From positions 2,298,001 through 2,362,000 of the forward strand of contig NC_083383.1 of the NCBI RefSeq assembly GCF_031755915.1: 64,000 nucleotides of DNA, read 5' to 3'. The notes under the pieces were generated by a model, which was given only the letters and a program-made list of their open reading frames with translations, was not told the origin of the DNA and ran no database searches. The DNA comes from Ziziphus jujuba. Its lineage: Eukaryota; Streptophyta; Magnoliopsida; Rosales; Rhamnaceae. How positions within the stretch are numbered: the stretch's first letter is position 1; every line of letters begins with the position of its first letter. Below, piece after piece: positions 52,966 to 64,000 of the stretch. The position numbers were made by a program, and so were the translations under genes.

Positions 52966-55900
52966 ATGGTAAGCTGATTTTTAGGTTTACTATGCTAAAT
53001 TTTTTCTCCTTTGTTTCGCCAGTTGGTTATTGGATTTTCATTGTTAATCTTTGTTTCAATTCAAATTTTTTTGTACTTCAGTTTTCAATTGCAGCTATCA
53101 ATGATACGGATTCAAAAGGTCAATGGGAACCCTTAGCGCCCACAAAAGAAGCCCAGGCATGTCTTTCTCTCTCTCTCTCTCTCTTTTATTTTTATTTTTT
53201 GGTATTGCATGGTTATTTTTTCTTTTCTTAGAGAAGCCATATAATTGCCTAGAGAGCACCTTTAATCTTTGTAGTTGTGTAGAAGAATTAGACTGAACTT
53301 TTCATAAATAAATAAAAGACTGAATAGAATTATACTGAACTTGAACGTTCTTGTTGAGACTATAGAGTGGAGTTGGGACTTTTTCGACTTATAAAATTGA
53401 AGTAGGGGAAACTCAAAATTGTTTAAACGTAAATGTTTCTTAAGATACAAAACAATTTAAAAGCCGTCCTTCTTGCTCAAGTTTTATCCAATAAAGCACT
53501 TGGAGCATAACGTAGAGGGAATCATATATGGGTTTTCTGTGCACTATGCCCGGTTCAGAAGCATTACAACTTTTGCCAGTTGAAAATGTGTGTGTTCCTA
53601 CAATGCATCATTTAAAAATTAATATGTCATCCTTTATTTGTTAACATCAGGAATTCCATCTTACGCAAACGTATCATGAAGGACTTCTTAAATTACAAGC
53701 TAAAGAATATGAAAAGGCTTGCGAGCTGTTAGAGTCTGTTCTGAAAGATCCTCTAACTGCAAATGCTCAGGTATTATCTTAAAGGAACATTGAAAGATGA
53801 GTTTAAACTCATTGTATAAGTCAAATGGTTGACATTGATTTTCTGCTGTAGCAGGTGGATAGTAGTGCTAGTGATGGTCATTTATTGCAACTCAGGTTCA
53901 GATATTCTCTATTGACTAAAATTTATATTTTACGTTCTCAATTATGATAGCTTTTTCTTTAATTTCTGTCTGATATTTGGTTTCTTTTATATTATTTGTC
54001 ATCATTATCACAGTGTTAGTTATGTTGTTCTTTTCAATCTTTTGTGAGGGTAATTGAACTTCTGTTAAACAAATTTACGAAGCTTGTTTAGGAATTCAGT
54101 ACTTGATATCTGTTAAACACACATACACACACACACACACACAAAAAACAAAACCAAAAAAAAAAAAAAAAAAAAAAAAAAAGGAAAAAGGTAATCATAT
54201 AATTTCTTACCATGGTTATTGCAGATTTTTGGCACTGAAGAACCTTGCTACCGTTTTTCTTCAACGAGGGTCATTACATTATGAGAGTGCTCTACACTGT
54301 TACCTTCAAGCTGTAGAGATTGATACAAAAGATTCTGTTGTCTGGAACCAGCTGGGAACATTATCATGTTCAATGGGCTCACTGAGTATTTCACGTTGGG
54401 CTTTTGAGCAAGGCCTTTTATGCAGCCCTAATAATTGTGAGAATTTAGATACTTCTTTGAATATGTGTTTGTGAAATCTTTTCATGACTGAAAATAAAAC
54501 CTGTTTCTCTGCTTGACTATGTGCAGGGAACTGTATGGAGAAATTATTGGAAGTCCTTATTGCTATTGGTGATGAGGTTGCATGTCTTTCTGTAGCAGAG
54601 TTGATTTTGAGGCATTGGCCATCACATTCTCGTGCTTTGCATGTCAAGAAAGTCATTGAAGAGTCTGAACCTATTCCATTTGCCCCTAGGGGAATAGATA
54701 AGCTGGAGCCAAAACATGTCCGGCTTAAATTCCTTGACAAGAGAAAAGCAACCGATGGGACTCTTGATGATGGCATTTCATGCAAAAAGCTGAACCAGAA
54801 TATAGAGTTACACCTGGCAGAAGCTTCCTGGGCCAGTCTTGCTGATGCACTCTTGCAAGTCTTGCTTCCACTGAATGGCTGTCATGTCAAGAAGGACACA
54901 GAAAAACTATACAGATCTGGTGATGTCAGATTAATTATTCACTTACCTTCTAGTTCAGAAAATTCAGTGAGGTCCGACGAAAGGAAAGGTCTTGAAGCAA
55001 CTCCAATAAATGGGAGTACCTCACTTGGTGATTCTAGCGCTGAATTAGTAAGTGGTGTTAAAGACAAAGAGACAAATGTTGTAGAAGAACAACCACAGGA
55101 GAGGAGGAGTAGTCGGCTTGAAAGGCTTAGAAATCGTAAACCGGGGAAAGAAGATCTGGACTATGTTAACGGTAAGGATCAAGCCAAGGTTGTCATTCAA
55201 TGCTTAGAACCTTTTATTCCTGGTGAATCAGGAACCAAGGATATTGTTTATTCTGCTAAGTTTTCCAGTTCATGTCACGGTCAAGTTAACCAATGTGATT
55301 CTGAAGAAAGTGATGTTTCAAGATTTGTAGAGAAAACCTCAAAAAATTTTGGTGCTTATCATATGGGTCATATGCTTTTAGAAGAGGCTGCAAGTAGAGG
55401 CCTGGTATATCAGGATGCAGTTGTCAAATTCCTGGAGTTGGAGAAGGTGACAAGACACTGGGGGAAGGATAGAACTCCTGAGTGTAGTCTCTTTCTATCT
55501 GAGCTTTATTATGATCTTGGGTCTTCTAGTTCTGATGCTTCCAGAGTATCGGAATTCATGTCAGAGGCATCTTATCATCTTTGTAAGATCATTGAATCAG
55601 TAGCTCTGGTTTATCCATCTCACATGAGTTCTGTCTTGGGGGATGAAAGTAGCTCTTGGATTATGAGATTTCAAGGTACTGGAGAAATATCAGCCAATAA
55701 TCCTATTTGCCAGGATATTCCTTCAGAGATTTTATCTTTGACAAATAAGAGGTCCTTCTGGATCCGATTCTTCTGGTTAAGTGGGCGATTGTCTATTTTG
55801 GATGGCAACAAGGAAAAATCCCATGAAGAACTCTGTGTTTCCCTGTCACTTTTGGAGAAGGAAAGAACAGATGATGCTCCATGTGTGGTCTGCCTCCGAC

Positions 55901-58900
55901 ACTGCAAGGTTGTTAAGGAAATAACCATTGATAGGGTTCTCCATGAAATTAACATTTTAAAGATTGATTTCTTGATGGAGAAGACTTTAAATGAGATGAT
56001 TGCAAAAGAAATGTATAAGGAATGCATGACCTTGCTTTCTCCACTTCTGTTCTCTACAAAAGATGTGCACCTTGATTCATCACCTTTGCACCTTGTGGAC
56101 AAGGAAGGTGAAGGAATTACTTATGTTGAACTATCAGCACTAGACATTTTAATCAAAGCATGTGAGAAGACAACCCCTGTGGATGTTGTGGTTTGTTTGA
56201 ACTGCCACCGAAGGAAGCTGCAAATACTCATGGCAATAGCTGGAATTGATGAATGTCTTACTTCTCGTAAATCCATCCATCAGAATTCAGAGTCACAAAC
56301 ACTTTCTGCTTCTGATATTGAATCTAAAGAAAATTCAAGCAAGCGCTGGAATTCCTTGGTGTTTGAGGAAGTGAAGGCAATATCTCAATGTGTTTCACCA
56401 GTGAAAAACTTTATCGATCAATCTGTAGGTTCAGTGAGTAATTATTTTTGTACAACAGCTAGCTAGTGGTTCAACAACTGTCTCTTGTTTTCTTTACAAC
56501 TATTTTCATACTTCCCTCAAATTTTCATTTGTTATATTGCAATTCTGTATGCCTGCAGGATAATAATGTTGTACGTGGAAGCTGCATTACTGGTATACAG
56601 ACCTTGCTGTTGTCAGTCATGTGCAACTTTGCCAGTATATTTCTCTCTAAGAAATCTCCTGGGGTTGTAACCGATGATGGAACTGAAAGATGTTGTTTTG
56701 TTGAAGCAGCCATCACATTCTGCAAACTTCAACATCTCAACCATACTGCTTCTGTTAAAACTCAGGTGAATCATCTATCTGTTTGTCAAAATTGACCTTC
56801 TTATATGATTATTCATTTAGTTGACTATTTTGTGATGATAATAATACTCATAAATTAATAAAGTCTATTATTATTATTGTTGTTGTTGTTGTTATTCACT
56901 CTGTCTTCTTCTTCTTCTTCTTCTTCTTTTTTTTTTTTTTTTTTTTTTTTTGTGTGTTTTTTCCTGACTTCACATTGTAGGTTGACTTAATTGTTGCTAT
57001 GCATGATTTGCTTGCTGAGTACGGGCTCTGCTGTGCGGGTGAGGGTGGTGAAGGGGAAGAAGGAACATTTCTCAAATTTGCAATTAAACATCTATTTGCA
57101 TTGGATACTAAAATTAAATCTAACTCTAACTCGTTACACAAGGAAGCAACTGAATGCAATGAGTTGCCTTGCCTGAATAGTCATAATAAGATGCCTCTGA
57201 ATGAAACAAAATTGGATTCGACAGATGTGGAAATGGGTCAGGCTGGAAAGGATGAATACAGTGCCTTGGAGAATGATGTCCTTGGAGGGGTACCCTCTGC
57301 AAGTGTTTCATCTAATCAAGCCCTAGATAAAGAAAGTGTGGAACTAGAAGGTAGAAAGCTGGACAGTAACGAGTTGTGTCCCAAATTTAAGACAGGGGAA
57401 AAAGAAAATGATCAATTGCTTGAAGGTGGAAGCGAACTTGCTGAAGATGAAAGGGAGGAACTTGAGTTGAAAATTGATGGTGCCTTGGATCAGTGCTTTT
57501 TCTGCTTATATGGTCTAAATATCAGGTCTGACTCGTCCTATGAAGATGATCTAGCTACTCACAGAAATACAAGCCGAGGAGATTATCAGACCAAGGAGCA
57601 ATGTTCAGATGTTTTTCAATATATACTTCCCTGTGCAAAGGCTTCTTCTGTGAGTCTCTTTCTCTGTGTGTCTGCATACATGTGTGCTTTTGTGTTGTTT
57701 CTCTTTTGTATGAGTTCTGCCTACTTTAAAGAAGGTATCGCAACGTATTCAAGTTATAAGATACTATAGCATCCATAACTGTAGAATCATGACCTTTATT
57801 TAGCTGCTTATCCATAACTGTAGAATCATGACCTTTATTTAGCTGCTTTTATGTGTATGTTGTAGAGAACTGGATTGGTTAAACTTCGTAGAGTACTAAG
57901 AGCCATACGTAAACATTTTCCACAACCACCAGAAGATATTTTGGCTGGAAATGCAATAGATAAGTTCTTAGATGATCCTGATTTATGTGAAGATAAACTC
58001 TCAGAGGAGGCCGGGTCTGATGGGTTTCTTGAAACCATAACGAAGATGTTAATTCCTGATGTGGGAAGCTTAAAACAGCAGAAGCCATCTTCAGTTGGAA
58101 GGTTTACATGGATATAATGTTTCATTTATCTTCCCCAATTAATTCTTTAACTCATGAAATTCAACATCTTTAAAATGAGTAATCTTTATGTGTAATTGCA
58201 GCTCCAAGCCATATCTAGAGGTTTACAGTAACTTGTATTATTTCCTTGCCCTGTCTGAGGAGATGAGTGCAACAGATAAATGGCCGGGTTTTGTGCTCAC
58301 CAAGGAAGGGGAAGAATTTGTACAACATAATGCTAACCTCTTCAAATATGATTTACTGTACAATCCTCTAAGATTTGAAAGTTGGCAGCGACTTGGAAAT
58401 ATATATGATGAGGTAAAATTTATTGTTGTTTGTCATTTTCAGTTTGTGAAAGTTGCAAAAAAAAAAAAAAACATGCTATTTTATGTCTTTCAAATATTTG
58501 TGGCATAAGTTTAATTTCTTGGAAATCTTATATGATATAATGGAAACAGGAGGTAGACTTGTTGCTAAATGATGGCAGCAAGCACATCAATGTTGCAGGA
58601 TGGAGGAAGAATGCTACTTTACCTCAGAGAGTTGAGACAAGTCGAAGGAGGAGCAGGCGTTGTCTATTGATGAGTCTGGCTTTGGCAAAGACATCAGCTC
58701 AGCAGGTTGCCCTATGTCTTTATTTGTTATTGTATTTACAACAGCCGCAGGATTTTTTTTCTTATTTTTCTTTCTCAGATCATTATGATAGCTTTTTCAT
58801 GTAGCCATCTTGGTCTAACAAATTTCAGCATTCTGCTCTATGTTTGCTCGAGTTTGAAAAATGATATAGTTTGCAGTCGTTTGGATTCTTGAAATGGTTT

Positions 58901-61900
58901 CTTATCTTTTTTTAATTTCTTTTTACATATCTCGTATCAAACAGTTAAAAGATTGCATAATGATGATTTCATGCTAACCATCCAAGTGGGGACCATCTGC
59001 TGGTGGATCCTGCAGTAATAAATACTTACCATGTGTCCAGTAGGTTAGTTGGATACATGCAACTGAAGACATAGGTATAAGTTTATTCTGTATCATTTAA
59101 TGCTTATTCATATGTTATTAATCAATATGATGAACATTTATGTGGCTCAGTGTGAGATACATGAGTTGTTGGCGCTGGTATACTACGATAGCCTTCAGAA
59201 TGTGGTGCCATTTTATGATCAGCGATCTGTTCTGCCCTTGAAAGATGCAGCATGGACAATGTTTTGTGAAAACTCAATGAGACATTTTAAGAAGGCATTT
59301 GAGCACAAGTAAGTTTGATTTTAGTTTTTTCAGTTCTTTGGTTATTCTTGTACTTGTGTCGTTACCTTGTCTAAGTTGTCATCCAGGCTTTATCATGCTA
59401 TTAAAACTCCTCTTTATTACCTTCCAAACCCTCTTCATGCATGAAGTCAAATTGTAATTTCTCTGTCCTCCTCTTTTAACAGACAAGATTGGTCCCACGC
59501 TTACTATATTGGGAAACTTAGTGAGAAGCTTAGATTCGCTTATGAGACATCATTGTCATATTATGATCAAGCTATAGCTTTGAATCCATCAGCTGTGGAT
59601 CCTGTGTACAGAATGCATGCTTCACGCTTGAAGTTACTTCGTACTTGTGGAAAACAGAATCTAGAGGCTTTAAAGGTTTTTTTTTTTTTTTTTTTTTTGT
59701 TTTTTTGTTTTTTTGGTGTCATGCTTCATGATTGGAAATTCTCTCTCTGTGGGTCATTCTTGTAACATATAATTGCAACATCCTAAAATGGTTCTATTTT
59801 ATTTGGTAAGTGTGCCATGGGTATACCGGTTTCTTACTCTTTGCTTTTTCTTGATTATATCTTTGGTTATTCCAGGTTCTTTCAGCATATGCCTTCAGCC
59901 AATCAAAGAAAGATGCTATGGTGAGTATCTTAGATAAATTGGATGCTGAGAATTCCCTTTCCCAGATAGATATTAATGAAAAATGCATGCAAGCAAGTTC
60001 TGCTGAGACAGAACACGAGGAATCACTTAAATTGGAAGTGTGGCACATGCTTTACAGTGATTGTCTTTCTGCTCTTGAGACTTGTGTTGAAGGGGATCTC
60101 AAGCATTTTCATAAAGCTAGATATATGCTGGCTCAAGGTCTATATAATAGGGGTGAGAGCGGTGACTTAGAGAGGGCAAAGGATGAACTCTCATTTTGCT
60201 TCAAATCATCTCGCTCATCTTTTACAATAAATATGTGGGAGATTGATAGCATGGTCAAAAAAGGAAGGTATAATTTTGATCTCATAGTTAAGTTTTATTT
60301 TAACCAAGAAGGGGTTGAGATATTTTCTGTTCTCTCAGTACACAATTCTCCAAAATAGTCCAAGAGCACCTTTTCTATTCAGGCTACTAAGTAGCTTTTA
60401 GATTGTTATACCATATGAAACTAATATACAGTGCTTCTATGCATCAGGCGCAAAACTCCTGGTTTGTCGGGGTGCAAAAGGTTTCTTGAAGTTAACTTAC
60501 CTGAAAGTTCTCGAAAATTTATTACTTGCATTCGTAAGTATCTTTTGTTCTATTTGAAATTGTTGGAGGAGGCTGGAGACATCTGCACTCTTGAACGTGC
60601 ATATATTTCTCTTCGGGCAGATAAGAGGGTAACAGTTTATCTCTTATGATTGCTTAAATAGCATTTATGGAAGTTCTTGATTGAATAACCTATAGCATAA
60701 GCAATTTACATGAATTTTAGAAGTAGAGAGATGACTTCGTTTTGCCCATACATGCATATTATGCTTCTTCGAATTCACCCAATCCATACTTAATTTAGCC
60801 ATATGTTTTGCTCAGTGCCAACTGATTTTGCTTTGATGTATGCAGTTCTCACTATGCATTGAAGATCTTGTTCCAGTAGCACTCGGGAGGCATGTGAAGG
60901 CCCTCATTACATCCATGCATCAAGCTGAGAGTCTTGGATGTGGTGCAACAGGCAATTATGAGCACATATTGGAGAAAATGTTTGCTTTGTTCATTGAACA
61001 GGGGAACTTGTGGCCAGAAATATGTGGCTTACCTGAGATAAAGGGACCAGAAACATCAGACAGCAACTTATATGGGTAATATACAATGAACAAATACACT
61101 AATTTCATTGTCATTGAATTTTGAACTTGTGGCCAGAAATATGTGGGTTACACATTCCTGCAATTGTTGCAGATATCTCCATGGGCATATTGTAACATTG
61201 GAGAAAAATGGAAAACTGGAGACTCTTGAAGCGATAAATGAGAAAATTCGGAAACGTTATAAGAATCCAAAATTGTCAAATAGTAACTGTGCAAAAGTCT
61301 GCAGGCATGCTTCAGTTGCTTGGTGTCGCTCTCTTATAATTAGCTTGGCGGAGATCACTCCGTCACTGCTTAAATTCACTGGTGAAATTCAAGTACTCAA
61401 TCAAGTAGATGGTGGCTTTGAATATAGCCAGTTGCTTTGTGTTAATTTTCAAACAGATGAATTATGGAGTTCAACATTCGAGGATCCAGCACAGTGGAAA
61501 AATCTTGAAAAAAGATGGGGCCCAATATTGTCAAAATTAAGATACATAGTGATTAAGAAAGCTTCAGACGAAAATTTGGAGACTGCCAATTCTCTGCTTA
61601 AATCTTCTTATAATTTTTATCGAGAGTGTTCTTGTGTAATGCCGCCATCTGGTGTCAACCTTTATTTGGTTCCATCTCATTTAGCAATGGAAACACAAAT
61701 CCAGCCAAATATGAATGGTGTTGAAATCCTGGATCTTAGCATTCCAAGGAAGCTTATGTTGTGGGCCTACACTCTATTGCACGGCCGCTATGCAAACATT
61801 TCAGTTGTTGTAAAACAGTGTGAAGAAAGTGCAAAGGTATGGAAACCAGCTTGCCCTGCTACGGTGTTTTATAAAAATGCATTTTGTTAAAAGGTTTTGA

Positions 61901-62722
61901 TCCAAAAGTTAATGTATCTTATCCCTCCTTTGGGGGTAATTAAGAGAAGCACAGGTCCTTTTAACCGTTAATCCAATAAGAAATCAATGTCACAATACTT
62001 TATATCTTAAATATGCGGTTACAATAACAAACATGAACATGAATTTTCTTCTTATTTTATTTATTTATAATCTATTGTCCAATTAAAAACAAGAAAGGAT
62101 TTGGTCGTGTTTTGCAGTCAAAAGTGAAAAAAGGAGCTGCTGTGTTATCATCCACTCCTCCAAATGCAAGCACACCCAACACCACACCTACTCAAACAGG
62201 TTATTTATCCTCTCTTTTTCCTCTTTTCTTAAACCATTTGGTGACAGCATGTAGAGACCCAGGCTAAAATGTTCATGAATTTAGATAAACTATAGGACTT
62301 TTCTGCTTTCTTCTTTTAGAATACTTAAATGCACTTTCGACAAACTGTTGGGTGTTGGGTGGGTTTCACGTGTCAAGTTTCTAGGCTTTAATTAGAAAAA
62401 GCCAAGTAGTGATGGTTGTAGGAATGGTTAATGGCTTTTAGGTGTTGGTAGTGGTGGTGGAAAAGATGGATCTGGTCATGGGGGAGGCAGTAGTGATGTG
62501 GAATCTTCTCCTGTAACCCCTCCAAAAATCTCCACGTCATTTCCTGAGAACAATGCCAATGCCACGTATTGTGCAACTCCACTACCTTCTCCGGCTGAGA
62601 GTCAGAAGGATTTATCAGCCTCTCCGAAGCTGCACCGTTGTAACAACACTGTTTCAGAGAGAAGCAGTGCTACTGCTATCATACCTCTGGCCCATGAAGA
62701 AGGAGATCAGGACAAAGCTTGA
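52966..62722 (+). CDS. CABIN1: CABIN1-like TPR protein (histone H3.3 chaperone subunit, HIR complex)
   Basis: Nineteen exons: 52966-52968, 53082-53156, 53651-53770, 53855-53895, 54225-54436, 54527-56433, 56559-56765, 56981-57649, 57866-58101, 58202-58412, 58550-58705, 59151-59308, 59483-59675, 59876-60267, 60448-60628, 60846-61075, 61173-61836, 62118-62199 and 62442-62722; 2005 residues. The frame is continuous throughout. TPR helices lie near the N-terminus (about 80-190: [34 protein letters not shown]), an acidic/basic linker [14 protein letters not shown] near 300, further TPR-like helices in the C-terminal half ([24 protein letters not shown]), and a Ser/Pro-rich tail. Homologues (Arabidopsis At4g32820, animal CABIN1, yeast HIR3) scaffold the nuclear HIRA complex that deposits H3.3. 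The second intron has a GC donor, and exon 1 codes only for Met. Confidence 0.93.
56875..56951 (+). repeat. Compound (TTG)n(TTC)n(T)n tract in CABIN1-like intron
   Basis: Adjacent trinucleotide runs and a poly-T of over 20 in the intron before the exon at 56981. Confidence 0.7.
57771..57848 (+). repeat. Perfect 39-bp tandem duplication in CABIN1-like intron
   Basis: The unit starting ATCCATAACTGTAGAATC occurs at 57771-57809 and again at 57810-57848, just before the acceptor of the exon starting at 57866. Confidence 0.92.
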
Positions 62723-63465
62723 TTATCTCTGCATTGAACTGATTGTTTGTTGTATAGATTGTTGTAAAATTGTTGAAAAAGCACGCCTTCTTAGAATGTT
62801 GTAACAACTGTGTGACATTGCCTTTCTCTTCGAGGAAAGAAAATATAGCAGGAAGGGTTGGCCAAGTTTTTGGATTTATTTAGTTAAATGATCGATCTAA
62901 TTCCGTTGCTCAAAATTTTGTCGTTTTGTACAGATTTGATATATAGATTTGGAGATGATTTCAGAGATCTCTTGTTATTATAACCTATTTTAATGAAAGG
63001 AGAAGCAAAATAATAATGCCAGTATGTAATGCGAATGGCAAGTAGCACGACAAAGTTGTAAACATAATTCATATGATTGAAGTTATTATACTTTACAAAT
63101 AAAATTATCTGGCATCAGTTTATATTCAAACATTATTAAGTAAAACTTTTTGGCAAATGTGGATACTATTTTTTTTTTTTTTTTTTTAAAGTAAAATGTT
63201 ATGGCTGGAGCTCTGTGGAGAGAACATTTAAGTGGGCCTACTTGACCTGATACTGGTCCAGGTAGACTACTCAACCCAACCTTGTAGAGTCCAAAATTAT
63301 GTTTGGGTTTGCAATCAGGCCTATCTTGGCGGAAGTGGAGAAAAGCTCTGCCCAGAAAGTAGTTCTTCGTGGGCTTGGATTTGGCGGGTTGCATGGCATA
63401 GGATAAGACAATAACAGAGTCAGTCAGGGCTGAAGTTCCCCAGTAGCCATTGTCTCGCACGCAAA
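62723..63465. other. CABIN1-like 3' UTR and GatC promoter
   Basis: No gene is recognised; there is a poly-T run of 22 near 63166-63188. The spacing of 743 bp between tandem genes must hold both a 3' UTR and a promoter. Confidence 0.45.
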
Positions 63466-64000
63466 ATGGGAGGCAGAGCTCTGATTTTGGTGAAAGGACT
63501 TCCATTGCCAAAGCACCATATATTCACCGACTTTAGCTGCAATTCAAGCTCCGCAAAACTTCTTCGTCTTCGTCGTAACAACAACAGCTGGGGTCGACGA
63601 AATTTCTCAACATGGGCAACAAATGGTTCTTCTCTTGAACCTCCGGATGTGCCTCGTTTGGCTGAGACAGCTCGAATTTCCCTCGCCCCTCATGAGGTAT
63701 CATCTTCCAAATCTTTTTAAATTTTGGTTTTATTTTCGTAGATTTATATATATTTATGCTCCTTCAGTCCTTCCTTTCTGGCCTTGAGTTGTAACATTCC
63801 CTATCTTTTTCGAATTTGCATCAGGTAGAAGAATTCGCTCCTAAAATTCGACAAGTGATAGATTGGTATGGCTCTTTCTCCTCTCTCGCTAAGTCTCATG
63901 GGCTTTTTTTTTTTTTTTAAAGGATTTTTTGATATGATAATGACACTGGTACTTATAGAATGGGATTGGTTGGTTGCAGGTTCGGACAGCTTCAAGCTGT
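63466..64000 (+). CDS. GATC: Glutamyl-tRNA(Gln) amidotransferase subunit C (organellar GatC), 3' end missing
   Basis: Small subunit of the GatCAB complex, which turns Glu-tRNA(Gln) into Gln-tRNA(Gln) in plastids and mitochondria. Exons 63466-63696, 63825-63865 and 63980 to beyond the window end; 97 residues are visible. The first ~50 residues are rich in Arg, Ser and Asn with few acids (MGGRALILVKGLPLPKHHIF, RRNNNSWGRRNFST), a targeting peptide. The GatC domain begins DVPRLAETARISLAPHEVEE and continues FAPKIRQVIDWFGQLQA, the family's conserved helical start. Arabidopsis GatC (At4g32915, as I recall) has the same plan at about 155 residues, so roughly 50-60 residues lie beyond the edge. Confidence 0.92.

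Overview
This is nuclear DNA from a flowering plant. It is AT-rich, full of short A/T runs and TA or GA microsatellites, and its genes have many short introns with GT-AG borders. The proteins match core-eudicot families closely, and Citrus or a related woody rosid is my best guess, from remembered protein resemblance only. I find eleven genes that can be followed exon by exon, one gene at each edge cut by the window, one structurally complete but decayed DNA transposon, and a few doubtful fragments. All exon borders below were read from splice signals and reading-frame continuity, not from transcripts.

Layout. 305-2184 (+): last exons of an amino acid permease. 5020-8218 (+): LRR receptor kinase of the HSL3 type. 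10154-14202 (-): nuclear poly(A) polymerase. 17484-22695 (+): plastid YbeY endoribonuclease fused to a HAD phosphatase. 25765-27647 (-): ENOD93-like protein. 28119-30005 (+): DYW-class PPR protein. 31034-32167 (-): profilin. 35415-39312 (+): ATP-dependent phosphofructokinase. 41356-43674 (-): alpha-type Aurora kinase. 44743-45159 (+): oleosin. 45639-50301: Mutator-like element (MULE) with about 950-bp terminal inverted repeats and a perfect 9-bp target duplication. 50725-51832 (-): unrecognised membrane protein. 52966-62722 (+): CABIN1-like TPR protein with 19 coding exons. 63466-64000 (+): start of organellar GatC.

The genes do not form one pathway. They are an ordinary eukaryotic neighbourhood, but the set is informative. 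Poly(A) polymerase, YbeY-HAD, Aurora and oleosin are, as I recall, near neighbours on Arabidopsis chromosome 2, while poly(A) polymerase, PFK, Aurora, CABIN1 and GatC lie close together on chromosome 4, and HSL3 and an ENOD-like gene are adjacent on chromosome 5. The window therefore looks like an unfractionated version of a block that was duplicated and thinned in Brassicaceae.

The most unusual object is the MULE. Both terminal repeats carry the first ~46 codons of the transposase, and on the left this start is fused in frame to the end of a Ulp1-type (C48) cysteine protease. The transposase on the other side has lost its DNA-binding region and first catalytic Asp and has an in-frame stop, so the element cannot be autonomous.
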